64,000 bases of DNA, from NCBI RefSeq assembly GCF_002632755.1, contig NZ_NJAK01000001.1, positions 3,230,669-3,294,668 of the forward strand. Reading direction: 5' to 3'. This document shows positions 53,277 through 64,000 of the stretch, in pieces. Below the pieces are notes generated by a model, which saw only the letters and a program-made list of their open reading frames with translations, was not told the DNA's origin and made no database searches. A program made the position numbers and the translations under genes. Origin of the DNA: Xenorhabdus ishibashii. GTDB taxonomy: Bacteria > Pseudomonadota > Gammaproteobacteria > Enterobacterales > Enterobacteriaceae. Every line of letters starts with the position of its first letter. Within the stretch, counting starts at the first letter, position 1.

Positions 53277-54144
53277 TGTTTTAAGGTCATAATTCATTCA
53301 GCCCACATGGGCAACCAGACAATGATAAACGCCAGAGCCAACATACTGGCGTAATTCCGTTCAAGCTTATCGTATCTTGTTGCTATTGCACGAAAATGTT
53401 TAACCCTAGCGAACGCATTCTCCACCAAATGACGATAACGATATAAACATTTATCAATCTGTTTATCCGATTTTCGGCTATTTTTCCGGTAGGGAATAAT
53501 CGGCGTTGCTCCTTGCTGTTCAATATGATTTCTGAAAGCCTGACTGTCGTACCCTTTGTCAGCTATCACAAAGTCCGAAGGGGGCGATTGCTCGACTAAA
53601 CTTTCAGCATGAACAATGTCATGCACTTGTCCCCCGGACAATTCAAAATGAACAGGCAAGCCATAACTATCGACGGCCAAATGAATTTTGGTTGAACGTC
53701 CACCACAACTTTTGCCAATCGCCTCATCATCATCTGAAGCCGCTCCGGCACTGTGCTGATGAGCACGGACGATACTCCCATCAATAAACAACCATTCCCT
53801 ATCAGCAACCCCAGATAACCACTTGAAAATGAGCTGTAAAACCCCTTTCTTTGACCACGCATTGAAACGTTGAAAGACACTATTCCATTTGCCGAATTCT
53901 GGCGGTAAATCGCGCCAGGGAACGCTCGTTCTCATTCGGTAAAGAATGCCTTCAACGGTCAAACGGTGTTCAGGTTTGTGATAAATCCAACCCGCATGTT
54001 GCATTAACGCAGATAGCTTATTCCATTGGAGATCTGTTAACATAGTTCGCGGCATGATGGTGAGGTCTGGTTGTTTTTTGGCGAAAGTAATTATACCAAA
54101 TCATCATGCTGTTTAATAATCCCTCACAAAACATCAACACGCCC
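53267..54144 (-). mobile_element. Nested IS5-family element, second copy
   Basis: Same as 25650-26527 with TAG on both sides. Confidence 0.85.
53294..54055 (-). CDS. IS5-family transposase, second copy
   Basis: 253 residues, identical to 25677-26438. Confidence 0.88.
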   Translation of the reverse strand: MPRTMLTDLQWNKLSALMQHAGWIYHKPEHRLTVEGILYRMRTSVPWRDLPPEFGKWNSVFQRFNAWSKKGVLQLIFKWLSGVADREWLFIDGSIVRAHQHSAGAASDDDEAIGKSCGGRSTKIHLAVDSYGLPVHFELSGGQVHDIVHAESLVEQSPPSDFVIADKGYDSQAFRNHIEQQGATPIIPYRKNSRKSDKQIDKCLYRYRHLVENAFARVKHFRAIATRYDKLERNYASMLALAFIIVWLPMWAE

Positions 54145-55059
54145 TAGTAAAGAGCATGTAGACCCCTTCAAGGGGTAGGCCAAAGCAGCAAAGACACTTA
54201 GCTTGAACGAAGAGAAAGCAGCGTCATTTAGGCGCAGTCGGTAACAAGCCCTTATAGGGCAAGAGCAAACCACCCGTTATACGGGTGGTTATGATTCAGA
54301 AGGAAAAGTTAGATTCCGTATCTATCCAATAAAATATACACAAGTCAGGCTTGATTTGACAACGGCAATACTTAATGTTACTGGCTTTACTCAAACTTAT
54401 ACTCTATATATCATTAATTCTCCTCATAATATCCCATTTGAACTCGGTAGCCCAACGATACAAGAAATGGGAGAAGGTAATATAATTAAACAAGATTCGT
54501 CTTCTTCTTCAAAAAATTTTCATGTCCAAATACCGGCTTATCAGCCTGCTTATACCACAGATGGAATTCTGTTTTTTATAAGCCGTGACTTACATGATAA
54601 ACCAAAATTACTTGAACCTATATATAAGGTTAATAATGTTAATGAGTTATCAAATGAAGCTTTTAGCTTGTTATACAGTGAATTGCCCATTAACAAGCGG
54701 GTTGAGTTTTATTATCTTATTTCTTCTGTAGAAGGTGAGGTGAGGAAATCTTACCCAATTACATTAGAGTATATTGGTAACGACTCATCTAACGAAGATG
54801 TCTACGATAAAGTTAAAGTATATACCAGTCATGCAACACTACCCATTGATGTATATAGTGAGGAAAATGAAACTTTTGAGTGGCATGGCATCATTCTAAG
54901 CATGATAAATAGTAACAAAAAACCTGGTCAAAGCGCTAAGGGGGTAACAGGGCTGTATGTGGTGATTATGGGAACTAATGATCAAAATAATAAAAATCTA
55001 CCACAACTTGGTAGCAAGGGATGTTTGAATGTTTATGTTAAAACACCAACATCCAGAAA

Positions 55060-56314
55060 CAGGGTGAGATCTCATATATTTAGTAAGGCTATTTAGGTTA
55101 AATAAAGACCAGAATATAACTTCTTATAGCTCTTTCTCTCATTAAAACGATAAGATCACGCTATTCCATAAAAATAGCGATCGTAATAATGAGTATTTTT
55201 AACTTTATCAGTAAGATCGATGACCCGCGTTCTGATATCAATAAAAAGCATGAGTTAATGGATGTGATTTTTTTGGCTTTTGCAGCCGTGTTATGCGGGG
55301 CTTCTGGCTGGAAAGCGATTCAAGAGTTTGGTGAGATACAAATTGAGTGGCTTAAAAAATATACGCGCTTTACTCATGGCATTCCTCGTCGTCACTGTAT
55401 TGCTAATATTATCAAAATGATAGAGCAGGATGCACTGGTTGAAGCCTTTTATGACTGGATCAACCAGCGCCGGGTCAAGGCAGGGAGAAGCCTTATCGCT
55501 ATTGACGGAAAAACGATGAGAGGCACTTGCAAAGGCACCCTGTTTGAAGCCCTCCATGTGGTCAGTGCTTATGATGTCGAGTCCGGTGTTGCCCTATATC
55601 ATCGGGTCGCAGAAAGTAAAGGGAAAGAAGGCCCAGTCGCAAGGCAACTCATTGAATTATTGGCGCTTGATGGGGCTGTAGTCACGATGGATGCCCTGCA
55701 TTGTCAGAAAGAAACCCTTGAGTTAATTACCCAACGAGGCGGCGATTTTATTGTGGGTGTCAAAGGTAATCAAAAAAGTCTGGCTGAGTTTGTTAAATCC
55801 CATTTTGCTGCACATTATGAAAGTCATGAACTTGTTGAATTTACAGAAAAAAGCAGTGGTCATGGACGAGAGGAGTTCCGTCATGTTATGCAAATTAGTG
55901 CGACGTTGTCAGAAGAATTTCAGGCAAAATGGCCTTCAATACAATCGGTTATCGAAGTGGTCAGTGAACGAAGTGTGAAAGGCCACCCCCCTCACCGTGA
56001 TTCACGCTGGTATGTCAGTTCACTCCCTTTAGATGCGGAGCTAGCGGCCACGGCAATAAGAAAGCATTGGTCGGTGGAAAATGAGCTGCACTGGGTTTTG
56101 GACGTCACTTTTCGGGAAGATGCAATCTCGCTGAAAGATCCTGATGGGGCGGCACAAATGGCCCTTTTTAATCGAATTGCATTAAATGTGATTAAACAAA
56201 ATACCAGTATAAAGGACAGTCAGGCCGCTAAACGCCGAAGAGCAATGTGGTCAGCGGAATTCCGTAGTCAGCTTATATTTGATTAAACTTAATACAAAGT
56301 GGAATCCCGCCCTG
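55060..56314 (+). mobile_element. ISAs1-family element copy 1, second copy of unit
   Basis: Same as 27443-28697, including its CATCCAGAAA target repeats. Confidence 0.88.
55189..56286 (+). CDS. ISAs1-family transposase (second copy of unit)
   Basis: 365 residues, identical to 27572-28669. Confidence 0.9.
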   Translation: MSIFNFISKIDDPRSDINKKHELMDVIFLAFAAVLCGASGWKAIQEFGEIQIEWLKKYTRFTHGIPRRHCIANIIKMIEQDALVEAFYDWINQRRVKAGRSLIAIDGKTMRGTCKGTLFEALHVVSAYDVESGVALYHRVAESKGKEGPVARQLIELLALDGAVVTMDALHCQKETLELITQRGGDFIVGVKGNQKSLAEFVKSHFAAHYESHELVEFTEKSSGHGREEFRHVMQISATLSEEFQAKWPSIQSVIEVVSERSVKGHPPHRDSRWYVSSLPLDAELAATAIRKHWSVENELHWVLDVTFREDAISLKDPDGAAQMALFNRIALNVIKQNTSIKDSQAAKRRRAMWSAEFRSQLIFD

Positions 56315-56641
56315 CATCCAGAAATACTCATAAGAGTTACCAGTTTTCGTTATCTACTGCTGATTCGGGAAAACAAACAGGCCATGTTATAGTTAATATC
56401 CCATACTGTGACATTAATCGAGCTGGGCCTTCATTCTCCAAAGGGTTAGGGACACTTTCTTTTGATTATTATATCGAAAATAGTGATGGTTCTAAAACGT
56501 ATAGCAAAAAATGGACTACCAAAATTAATACTGTATTACCAAGCCAGGCTCATGATGATAATGATGGATGTGATTCTTTATAAATAAATTATCAATTATT
56601 GTATTTTGATATAATAAAAATCCTTAAGATAAGGAAATGAT

Positions 56642-57907
56642 ATGAAAAATAATCTATCAATCGATGAAAGATCCATATCAATATATTTTGAAAAAGAATT
56701 CTTGCAAATATTAGATTATGATAGCACTCCACCTAATGGTGATTGTATTAAGGCAGTTGCATTAATCAAAAATAAAGAAGGAAAACCATTACCAAATGTT
56801 TCCGTTGATATCCTTGAGAAAGAGGGTGCTTATTTTGGATTGGTTAGTATTTATCATTCCGATAAAGAAAAATTTGTCGAAATTAAAAGCCTTTCTTCTG
56901 AACAAAAATACTTTTCTATTACTTCAGATAAAAATGGAGAATTGATTTTTTATATTTATCCTAAAAAATCAACATCAGTGATATTTCAAGTTGATTCTAT
57001 GGTATTGGATATAACAGACCGTATATCTTCAAAAAACAAAGTGTATATTGTAGATAACAATAAAGAAGACTTGAATCTTCCTCCACTTGTCATAAGCGAG
57101 GATAATAGTAGCTTGTTGGTAGATCCTAATTCGAATACCTTTAACGTTTTAATCCAAAATTATCCTGGTGCTAAGAGAAATGACACAATACTATTTTTTA
57201 TTAACAAGCAATATGTGCAAAAGTTATTTTTTGTTCAAGAGGTTAATGAATTAGGAAATGATAGCTATGTGATATTCCCTTATAATATGTTTAAGGCGAA
57301 TGAGCTTGCCAATTTTTCTTATGCTGTTGTGGACAAGTTGAGAACAGTACGATCTTCATATCCACAAGGCATAATATATCCTGGAGGAGGGTATAATCAG
57401 CCAATTGATAATTTAACAAGAATATATGATAGTTGTATAGTTTACAATAGCTATGGTTGTCATGATGATAAAAACATTATTCATGATACAATTCATGAAA
57501 AAGATATAGATAATAAATGTAATAATTCACATCATGAAGCGTTATTCGTTAAGATAATTGGAACAAGTGATTATAAAAATAAAACAAAAGTTCCACTTGG
57601 TGCTGAGGTGACATTAAACTTATATGTTAATAATTATCCCAATACCATTTACCAATCTAAAGTAAAGATAATGCCAACTCAACCAGATGGTGATAATAGT
57701 AATACAGCAACATTACTGTTTGGTATTCCTTTTAGCTATGTTGGTCATATAGGAAATGGAGATATTTATCTTGACTTTCAAGTTAATTATTATGGGGATA
57801 TTTCTTATGGCAAAATTTGGCAAGCCAATGTTTATACAGTACGGCCAGGAGGAGAAGTTACCGGGGATGCTTGCTCTGACGGTAAAACTTGGTCTGGTAT
57901 ATGCTAA
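56642..57907 (+). CDS. Island paralogue 3, second copy
   Basis: 421 residues, identical to 29025-30290. See that entry for modules; its reality as a separate locus depends on the duplication. Confidence 0.7.
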   Translation: MKNNLSIDERSISIYFEKEFLQILDYDSTPPNGDCIKAVALIKNKEGKPLPNVSVDILEKEGAYFGLVSIYHSDKEKFVEIKSLSSEQKYFSITSDKNGELIFYIYPKKSTSVIFQVDSMVLDITDRISSKNKVYIVDNNKEDLNLPPLVISEDNSSLLVDPNSNTFNVLIQNYPGAKRNDTILFFINKQYVQKLFFVQEVNELGNDSYVIFPYNMFKANELANFSYAVVDKLRTVRSSYPQGIIYPGGGYNQPIDNLTRIYDSCIVYNSYGCHDDKNIIHDTIHEKDIDNKCNNSHHEALFVKIIGTSDYKNKTKVPLGAEVTLNLYVNNYPNTIYQSKVKIMPTQPDGDNSNTATLLFGIPFSYVGHIGNGDIYLDFQVNYYGDISYGKIWQANVYTVRPGGEVTGDACSDGKTWSGIC

Positions 57908-59169
57908 CTTCATCAATAAAGAATTATAAAAGAGGTGAAATATGTTGGAAGGTGATAAAGATCTGATTTTGTCAGATAATGATTTAAATTTATCTGTTAA
58001 AAATGGTGCTGACATTATTATTGGTCAAAAATTTTACCTTGATATAGGAATACCAAAAGGAAAAATATCTCAATCCCTTAATATAGAAATAAAGGATTCT
58101 AAGGGTTTTGAAAGTATAAAGATAATTAAAAAAATTAATACCCAACAAAATAGTAAATCATATAATATGGTTATTTCATGTACTGTTAAAGGAAGCGGTT
58201 CAATAACGGCGGGAGAAGAAATACATTTTACACTCACAGGTATTGATAAGGTAATAAAATATTATGCAAGGGATTTGGTTAAAAGTTCAATCCAATTGAA
58301 GAAAAATAAAAGTATTTGTGCGACACCAAATAACAACGATATAGATGATAATGAGGAACATTATATAAGTTATGATACGATATTATTTGATGCTAATGGT
58401 CAATTACTTAAAAATACTCCCATCAATATTTATTCTGAGATTAATGAGGATATAGAAAGAAACATCATAATTACTTCCAAACCTGATGGAGTAGGTCAAA
58501 AACACCAAATTATCAAACCAACGAAATATGAGGGTAAAACTCAAATAATTATTAATAGTGATAAGGATGGAAAAGTAAATTTCCGTGTTTATCCAGTTAT
58601 GGATACACCTGCTATTATGGATTTAATCAGTCAAGTTGAAGGAGTTGCTGAATATCATTCTGGGCGCATATATATGATTTCTGTTATCCCACCCAGCAAT
58701 GAAGACTCACTTAATCCGCCAGATATCCCTGAGCTAGAAGGAGATTCATTAGAAGGCGATGGACGCCAATTTTTTGAAGCAGAGATTGATTCCTATCCTA
58801 ATGCATCCAGGACAGATAATATTCTATTTTTCAACAAAAAAAAGAAAGATGGTTCTTTTGATCCAGAAGGGTTAATATTTCCAGTCCAAAAGATTTCCGA
58901 TGTTTTGGGGGTATGGATTCAGAAGATTATAATTATACATTTTTGATCCGAAGAGACATTTTCCCATCTGGGAAAGACTCAATGCTTTATTATATAATAG
59001 CACCGGATTTTGGTAATAGCATGTATTCAGATGTTCGAGATGTTACATATATAGGAAGTGAACTCACCACGCCTAATGATAGTGTCAAAAGAACATATAA
59101 TATGCCTGTGATTTTCTCAAGTTTTGCTGATATAAAGCAAGATACTAAACTTGAACACTCTGATGATGC

Positions 59170-60424
59170 CAGGGCGGGATTCCACTTTGTATTAAGTTTA
59201 ATCAAATATAAGCTGACTACGGAATTCCGCTGACCACATTGCTCTTCGGCGTTTAGCGGCCTGACTGTCCTTTATACTGGTATTTTGTTTAATCACATTT
59301 AATGCAATTCGATTAAAAAGGGCCATTTGTGCCGCCCCATCAGGATCTTTCAGCGAGATTGCATCTTCCCGAAAAGTGACGTCCAAAACCCAGTGCAGCT
59401 CATTTTCCACCGACCAATGCTTTCTTATTGCCGTGGCCGCTAGCTCCGCATCTAAAGGGAGTGAACTGACATACCAGCGTGAATCACGGTGAGGGGGGTG
59501 GCCTTTCACACTTCGTTCACTGACCACTTCGATAACCGATTGTATTGAAGGCCATTTTGCCTGAAATTCTTCTGACAACGTCGCACTAATTTGCATAACA
59601 TGACGGAACTCCTCTCGTCCATGACCACTGCTTTTTTCTGTAAATTCAACAAGTTCATGACTTTCATAATGTGCAGCAAAATGGGATTTAACAAACTCAG
59701 CCAGACTTTTTTGATTACCTTTGACACCCACAATAAAATCGCCGCCTCGTTGGGTAATTAACTCAAGGGTTTCTTTCTGACAATGCAGGGCATCCATCGT
59801 GACTACAGCCCCATCAAGCGCCAATAATTCAATGAGTTGCCTTGCGACTGGGCCTTCTTTCCCTTTACTTTCTGCGACCCGATGATATAGGGCAACACCG
59901 GACTCGACATCATAAGCACTGACCACATGGAGGGCTTCAAACAGGGTGCCTTTGCAAGTGCCTCTCATCGTTTTTCCGTCAATAGCGATAAGGCTTCTCC
60001 CTGCCTTGACCCGGCGCTGGTTGATCCAGTCATAAAAGGCTTCAACCAGTGCATCCTGCTCTATCATTTTGATAATATTAGCAATACAGTGACGACGAGG
60101 AATGCCATGAGTAAAGCGCGTATATTTTTTAAGCCACTCAATTTGTATCTCACCAAACTCTTGAATCGCTTTCCAGCCAGAAGCCCCGCATAACACGGCT
60201 GCAAAAGCCAAAAAAATCACATCCATTAACTCATGCTTTTTATTGATATCAGAACGCGGGTCATCGATCTTACTGATAAAGTTAAAAATACTCATTATTA
60301 CGATCGCTATTTTTATGGAATAGCGTGATCTTATCGTTTTAATGAGAGAAAGAGCTATAAGAAGTTATATTCTGGTCTTTATTTAACCTAAATAGCCTTA
60401 CTAAATATATGAGATCTCACCCTG
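59170..60424 (-). mobile_element. ISAs1-family element copy 2, second copy of unit
   Basis: Same as 31554-32808, with TCTGATGATG on both sides. Confidence 0.88.
59198..60295 (-). CDS. ISAs1-family transposase, inverted (second copy of unit)
   Basis: 365 residues, identical to 31582-32679. Confidence 0.9.
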   Translation of the reverse strand: MSIFNFISKIDDPRSDINKKHELMDVIFLAFAAVLCGASGWKAIQEFGEIQIEWLKKYTRFTHGIPRRHCIANIIKMIEQDALVEAFYDWINQRRVKAGRSLIAIDGKTMRGTCKGTLFEALHVVSAYDVESGVALYHRVAESKGKEGPVARQLIELLALDGAVVTMDALHCQKETLELITQRGGDFIVGVKGNQKSLAEFVKSHFAAHYESHELVEFTEKSSGHGREEFRHVMQISATLSEEFQAKWPSIQSVIEVVSERSVKGHPPHRDSRWYVSSLPLDAELAATAIRKHWSVENELHWVLDVTFREDAISLKDPDGAAQMALFNRIALNVIKQNTSIKDSQAAKRRRAMWSAEFRSQLIFD

Positions 60425-61073
60425 TCTGATGATGAAGAAAAACCAAACCATGAGGATATTACTCAAAGAGATGTATCTAATTATGCTGTAAGTGGATGTC
60501 AGTTATATGTAAAAATTTTATGTACTAATGATGAAGATGATCTCTCTTATCCTCTCTGGGGTAAAGAAATATATTTAAGAATGTATGTTGAATCAGCGAA
60601 TCAGAATTTTAATAAGGTATTTCCAGTTGTTGCTCCTCATATTCCAGATAAGCCAGGAGGAAAGTTGTCGACGGTCATTGTTAAAATTGATTCACCAGAA
60701 CTTAATGATGTGAAAGGATATGTGACCGGAGGGGCAGGAAAGATCTACTTTGAATATTATATTATTGATTCAGTTACTCATGAAAAGATACATAGTAATT
60801 ATTGGGAAAATGAAATCATGACATCTGATTAACATTAACTAATTGTAATTAGGCTGTGTCTATATTAAAAATATCTAGCATAATATATAGATACAGCCTT
60901 TTTATTAATTATTGCAGTTTCCAATTTACGTTAAATAATATATTTGTACGGAGGTAGTTAAAATAGCTTCTTACAGAGCTATTTTAACGCACATTCTGTG
61001 TGATAGTATGTCGGGCGAGTTAGGGCAAATGTACCGGATGCTTTTGAAATTGAATCCTTAAATTTGTACACAT

Positions 61074-61159
61074 CTTGCGGAGTGAAGCAAGAATTTGTTT
61101 CTAACGTGCTGATTAATAATAAGTTTGATTTGATGCAAGTGATCTTTCGTGCGGGTCAC
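61074..61159 (+). promoter_or_regulatory. thrS operator, second copy
   Basis: Same two hairpins, with CGT in the second loop, as at 33458-33543. Confidence 0.55.
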
Positions 61160-61180
61160 CACTGTATATAAGGATTTTAA

Positions 61181-63102
61181 ATGCCTGTAATTACTCTTCC
61201 TGATGGTAGTCAACGTCAATTTGAGCATGCTGTTTCCGTAATGGATGTGGCTCGTGATATCGGTGCTGGTTTGGCAAAAGCATGTATCGCTGGCCGTGTT
61301 AATGGTGAATTAGTTGATGCTTGTGAATTAATCGAGACCGATGCCAATCTTGCTATTATCACTAGCAAAAATGAAGAAGGTCTGGAAATTATCCGTCACT
61401 CATGTGCACATTTGTTGGGTCATGCAATTAAACAATTGTGGCCTGATACGAAAATGGCTATCGGTCCTGTTATTGACAATGGTTTCTACTATGACGTCGA
61501 TTTAGAGCGCTCTTTGACGCAGGAAGATATCGAGCTGCTTGAAAAACGTATGCTGGAACTTGCTAAAAAAGATTACGATGTCATCAAGAAAAGGGTTGAC
61601 TGGCAAGAAGCGCGTGACATATTTGCGGCTCGTGGTGAAGAGTATAAGATCCAAATTTTGGACGAAAATATTAGTCGTGATGACCGTCCAGGTCTGTATC
61701 ACCATGAAGAATACGTTGATATGTGCCGTGGACCACATGTTCCTAACATGCGTTTCTGCCATCACTTCAAACTGCAAAAAGTTGCAGGTGCATATTGGCG
61801 TGGCAATAGTGACAACAAAATGTTGCAGCGTATTTATGGTACAGCGTGGGCTGATAAGAAACAACTTAATGCCTATTTGCAGCGTTTGGAAGAAGCAGCA
61901 AAACGTGATCACCGTAAAATTGGTAAGCAGCTTGATTTATATCATATGCAGGAAGAAGCGCCAGGCATGGCGTTTTGGCATAATGATGGTTGGACAATTT
62001 CCGTGAATTAGAAACTTTCGTCCGCATGAAGCTCAAAGAGTACCAATATCAGGAAGTAAAAGGCCATTTATGATGGACCGTATTCTGTGGGAAAAAACAG
62101 GCATTGGGAAAACTATAAAGAGAATATGTTCACAACTTCATCGGAAAACCGTGAATATTGTGTAAAACCGATGAACTGTCCAGGTCATGTTCAGATTTTT
62201 AACCAAGGATTGAAATCCTATCGTGATTTACCGTTACGTATGGCTGAGTTTGGTAGCTGTCATCGTAACGAACCATCTGGTGCTTTACATGGCTTGATGC
62301 GTGTACGTGCTTTACTCAAGATGATGCACATATCTTTTGTACCGAAGATCAAATCCTTCAAGAAGTCAGCAGTTGTATAAAAATGATTACGATGTGTACG
62401 GCACATTTGGCTTTGAGAAGATTGTTGTTAAATTATCAACTCGCCCAGAAAGCGTATTGGTACGGAAAAACAGTGGATGAAGCAGAAGCTGATCTTGCTG
62501 AAGCATTAACCCGAAACGGTATTGAATTTGAATACCAGCCGGGCGAAGGGGCATTTTATGGCCCTAAAATTGAATTTACCCTATATGATTGTTTGGATCG
62601 TGCGTGGCAATGTGGTACTGTGCAACTCGATTTTTCACTACCAGCACGCTTGAACGCGTCATATGTAGGTGAAAATAACGAACGTAAGATTCCTGTCATG
62701 ATTCACCGCGCGGTTCTGGGATCGCTGGAGCGGTTTATCGGTATCCTGACAGAAGAGTATGCTGGGTTTTTCCCAACATGGTTGGCACCTCAGCAGGTCG
62801 TTGTTATGAATATTACTGATGGCCAGTCAGATTATGTACAGGAATTGGTTAAAAAATTGCAAGATGCAGGCATTCGTGCAAAAGCAGACTTGAGAAACGA
62901 GAAGATTGGTTTTAAAATCCGTGAACACACTCTGCGTCGTGTGCCTTACATGCTTGTTTGTGGTGATAAAGAAGTCGAATCAGGAAAAGTATCCGTTCGT
63001 ACTCGCCGCGGCAAAGATTTAGGTAGCATTGTTGTCAGCGAGTTTACAGAAAAACTGCTGACAGAAATACGCAGTCGTAATCTTCGTCAATTGGAGGAAT
63101 AA
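61181..63102 (+). pseudogene. thrS: thrS, second copy with seven one-base deletions
   Basis: Same as 33565-35493 except for seven one-base losses, each in a run of two to four equal bases when compared with the first copy: TTTT to TTT (61998), CCC to CC (62064), GGG to GG (62100), GG to G (62309), TTT to TT (62387), AAAA to AAA (62449), GGG to GG (62475). The first 274 codons and, after 62475, the last 207 or so read normally. No full-length protein can be made from it as written. No substitutions were found, which argues against natural decay. Confidence 0.85.
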
Positions 63103-63105
63103 GGT

Positions 63106-63645
63106 ATTAAAGGCGGAAAAAGAATTCAACCGGCGCGCCCAAATCGCATTAATGAAGAGATTCGCGCCTCTGAAGTTCGTTTAACTGGATTAGATGGCGA
63201 ACAGATTGGTATTGTCAGTCTGAGAGAAGCTCTTGAGAAAGCTGAGGAAGCTGGTGTTGATTTAGTTGAAATCAGCCCAAATGCCGAACCGCCGGTTTGT
63301 CGTATTATGGATTACGGCAAGTTCCTCTATGAGAAGAGTAAATCAGTCAAAGAACAGAAAAAGAAACAAAAGGTTATTCAGGTTAAGGAAATTAAATTCC
63401 GTCCTGGTACAGATGAAGGCGACTATCAGGTCAAACTACGCAACCTGATTCGTTTTCTGGAAGATGGCGATAAAGCTAAAATCACCCTGCGTTTCCGTGG
63501 GCGTGAAATGGCACACCAACAGATTGGTATTGAGATGCTTACTCGTATCCGTGACGATCTGAGTGAACTGGCTGTGGTCGAATCCTTCCCTTCGAAGGTT
63601 GAAGGCCGCCAGATGATCATGGTGCTCGCTCCTAAGAAGAAATAG
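63106..63645 (+). CDS. infC: Translation initiation factor IF-3, second copy (AUU start)
   Basis: Same as 35497-36036, including the ATT start. Confidence 0.75.
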   Translation: MKGGKRIQPARPNRINEEIRASEVRLTGLDGEQIGIVSLREALEKAEEAGVDLVEISPNAEPPVCRIMDYGKFLYEKSKSVKEQKKKQKVIQVKEIKFRPGTDEGDYQVKLRNLIRFLEDGDKAKITLRFRGREMAHQQIGIEMLTRIRDDLSELAVVESFPSKVEGRQMIMVLAPKKK

Positions 63646-63739
63646 TCAGGCAAACAAGTAATAGACTCCAGTCAATTCTGGTTGGAGTCTATTCGCCTTG
63701 CTAGTTCGTTGTAATCAACAATGCGAAGTGGAAATTAAA

Positions 63740-63991
63740 ATGCCAAAGATTAAAACAGTACGCGGCGCAGCTAAACGCTTTAAAAAAACCGCAAGCGGTG
63801 GTTTCAAGCGTAAGCACGCTAACCTTCGTCACATTCTGACTAAAAAATCAACTAAGCGTAAACGTCATTTACGTCCAAAAGGCATGGTCTCCAAAGGGGA
63901 TCTGGCCTGGTTGTTGCTTGTCTGCCGTACGCATAAGCAATTTTTTAGATTAGAACTCAGAGACGATAGGAGAAGTATATGGCTCGCGTAA
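63740..63991 (+). pseudogene. rpmI: rpmI, second copy with a frameshift
   Basis: Matches L35 up to KGDL, then GGG to GG near 63904 shifts the frame, giving an 83-codon frame that runs into the rplT start. First copy at 36131 is intact. Confidence 0.8.
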
Positions 63992-64000
63992 AACGTGGTG
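63979..64000 (+). CDS. rplT: rplT, second copy, first codons only
   Basis: ATG GCT CGC GTA AAA CGT GGT, cut by the window end. Same as 36371 onward. Confidence 0.7.

Larger units (their letters stand above)
52692..54292 (+). mobile_element. IS200 with nested IS5, second copy
   Basis: Identical to 25075-26675 as far as compared. Confidence 0.82.
52621..56583 (+). pseudogene. 3' fragment of paralogue 2, second copy
   Basis: Pieces 52621-52691, 54293-55059 and 56325-56583, equal to 25004-28966. It has no 5' part here, because the copy starts at the IS982. Carries the same IS200/IS5 and ISAs1 insertions at the same bases, so it was copied after all of these insertions. Confidence 0.85.
57942..60832 (+). 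pseudogene. Island paralogue 4, second copy, with an added frameshift
   Basis: Matches 30325-33216 and has the same inverted ISAs1 insertion. A run of six G (31290 region) is five G here near 58908, shifting the frame about 320 codons in; reading resumes in another frame at 58913. The shift is most likely a consensus error. Confidence 0.8.
51626..64000 (+). repeat. Second copy of the 27.6-kb unit, cut by window edge
   Basis: 12375 bases matching 24009 to about 36391. Differences I could find: a synonymous substitution at 51798 (T to G on the plus strand) inside the IS, and eight one-base losses in homopolymers near 58908, 61998, 62064, 62100, 62309, 62387, 62449 and 62475, plus one near 63904. 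This totals nine losses if each position is counted; seven lie in thrS, one in paralogue 4 and one in rpmI. Confidence 0.88.

Noticed and set aside
61181..63102. thrS second copy as a divergent paralogue or one using programmed frameshifts
   Set aside because: Seven separate one-base losses, otherwise the same as the first copy; no recoding scheme explains this.

Overview
The window looks like a chromosomal segment of an AT-rich enterobacterium of the Morganellaceae, most likely Xenorhabdus or a close relative such as Photorhabdus. This rests on the enterobacterial gene order (ftnA end, yobA-yebZ-yebY, msrC-proQ-prc-htpX, ydjM, yniABC-type genes, sitABCD, emtA, thrS-infC-rpmI-rplT-pheMST-ihfA-btuCD, arnBCADTEF, nlpC) combined with low G+C and a heavy insertion sequence load. 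The genus call is an inference; no database could be consulted.

Layout: 1-17141 is ordinary core genome: ferritin end, copper-handling pair, SdsR-like sRNA, methionine sulfoxide reductase, ProQ RNA chaperone, Prc and HtpX proteases, cystine importer, small metabolic genes, a Fur-boxed Mn/Fe ABC importer and a lytic transglycosylase. 17678-33216 is an accessory island holding four tandem paralogues of an unrecognised family of modular beta-rich (Ig-like/invasin-like) proteins without signal peptides. The first (809 aa) and third (421 aa) are intact. The second carries six separate insertions (IS5, IS982, IS630, IS982, IS200 with a nested IS5, ISAs1) and the fourth one ISAs1. Removing each element with one copy of its target duplication restores unbroken frames of 575 and 541 codons, so the family was recently intact and is now an insertion sink. 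33217-51568 returns to core genes: the thrS-to-ihfA translation operon with its known types of leader control, vitamin B12 import (btuCD), the complete seven-gene operon for L-Ara4N lipid A modification, the lipoprotein NlpC and a small MarA/RamA-like activator.

From 51626 to the window end the sequence repeats 24009 onward. The repeat unit is 27617 bp and its junction lies at an IS982 copy. In the 12.4 kb of second copy that is visible, apart from one synonymous substitution inside the IS, the differences I found are eight one-base deletions in homopolymer runs, seven of them in thrS within about 480 bp. This pattern fits either a genuine IS982-mediated tandem duplication with poor local consensus or, more likely, an assembly join through the repeated IS. 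Genes in the second copy should not be counted as real second loci without read support.
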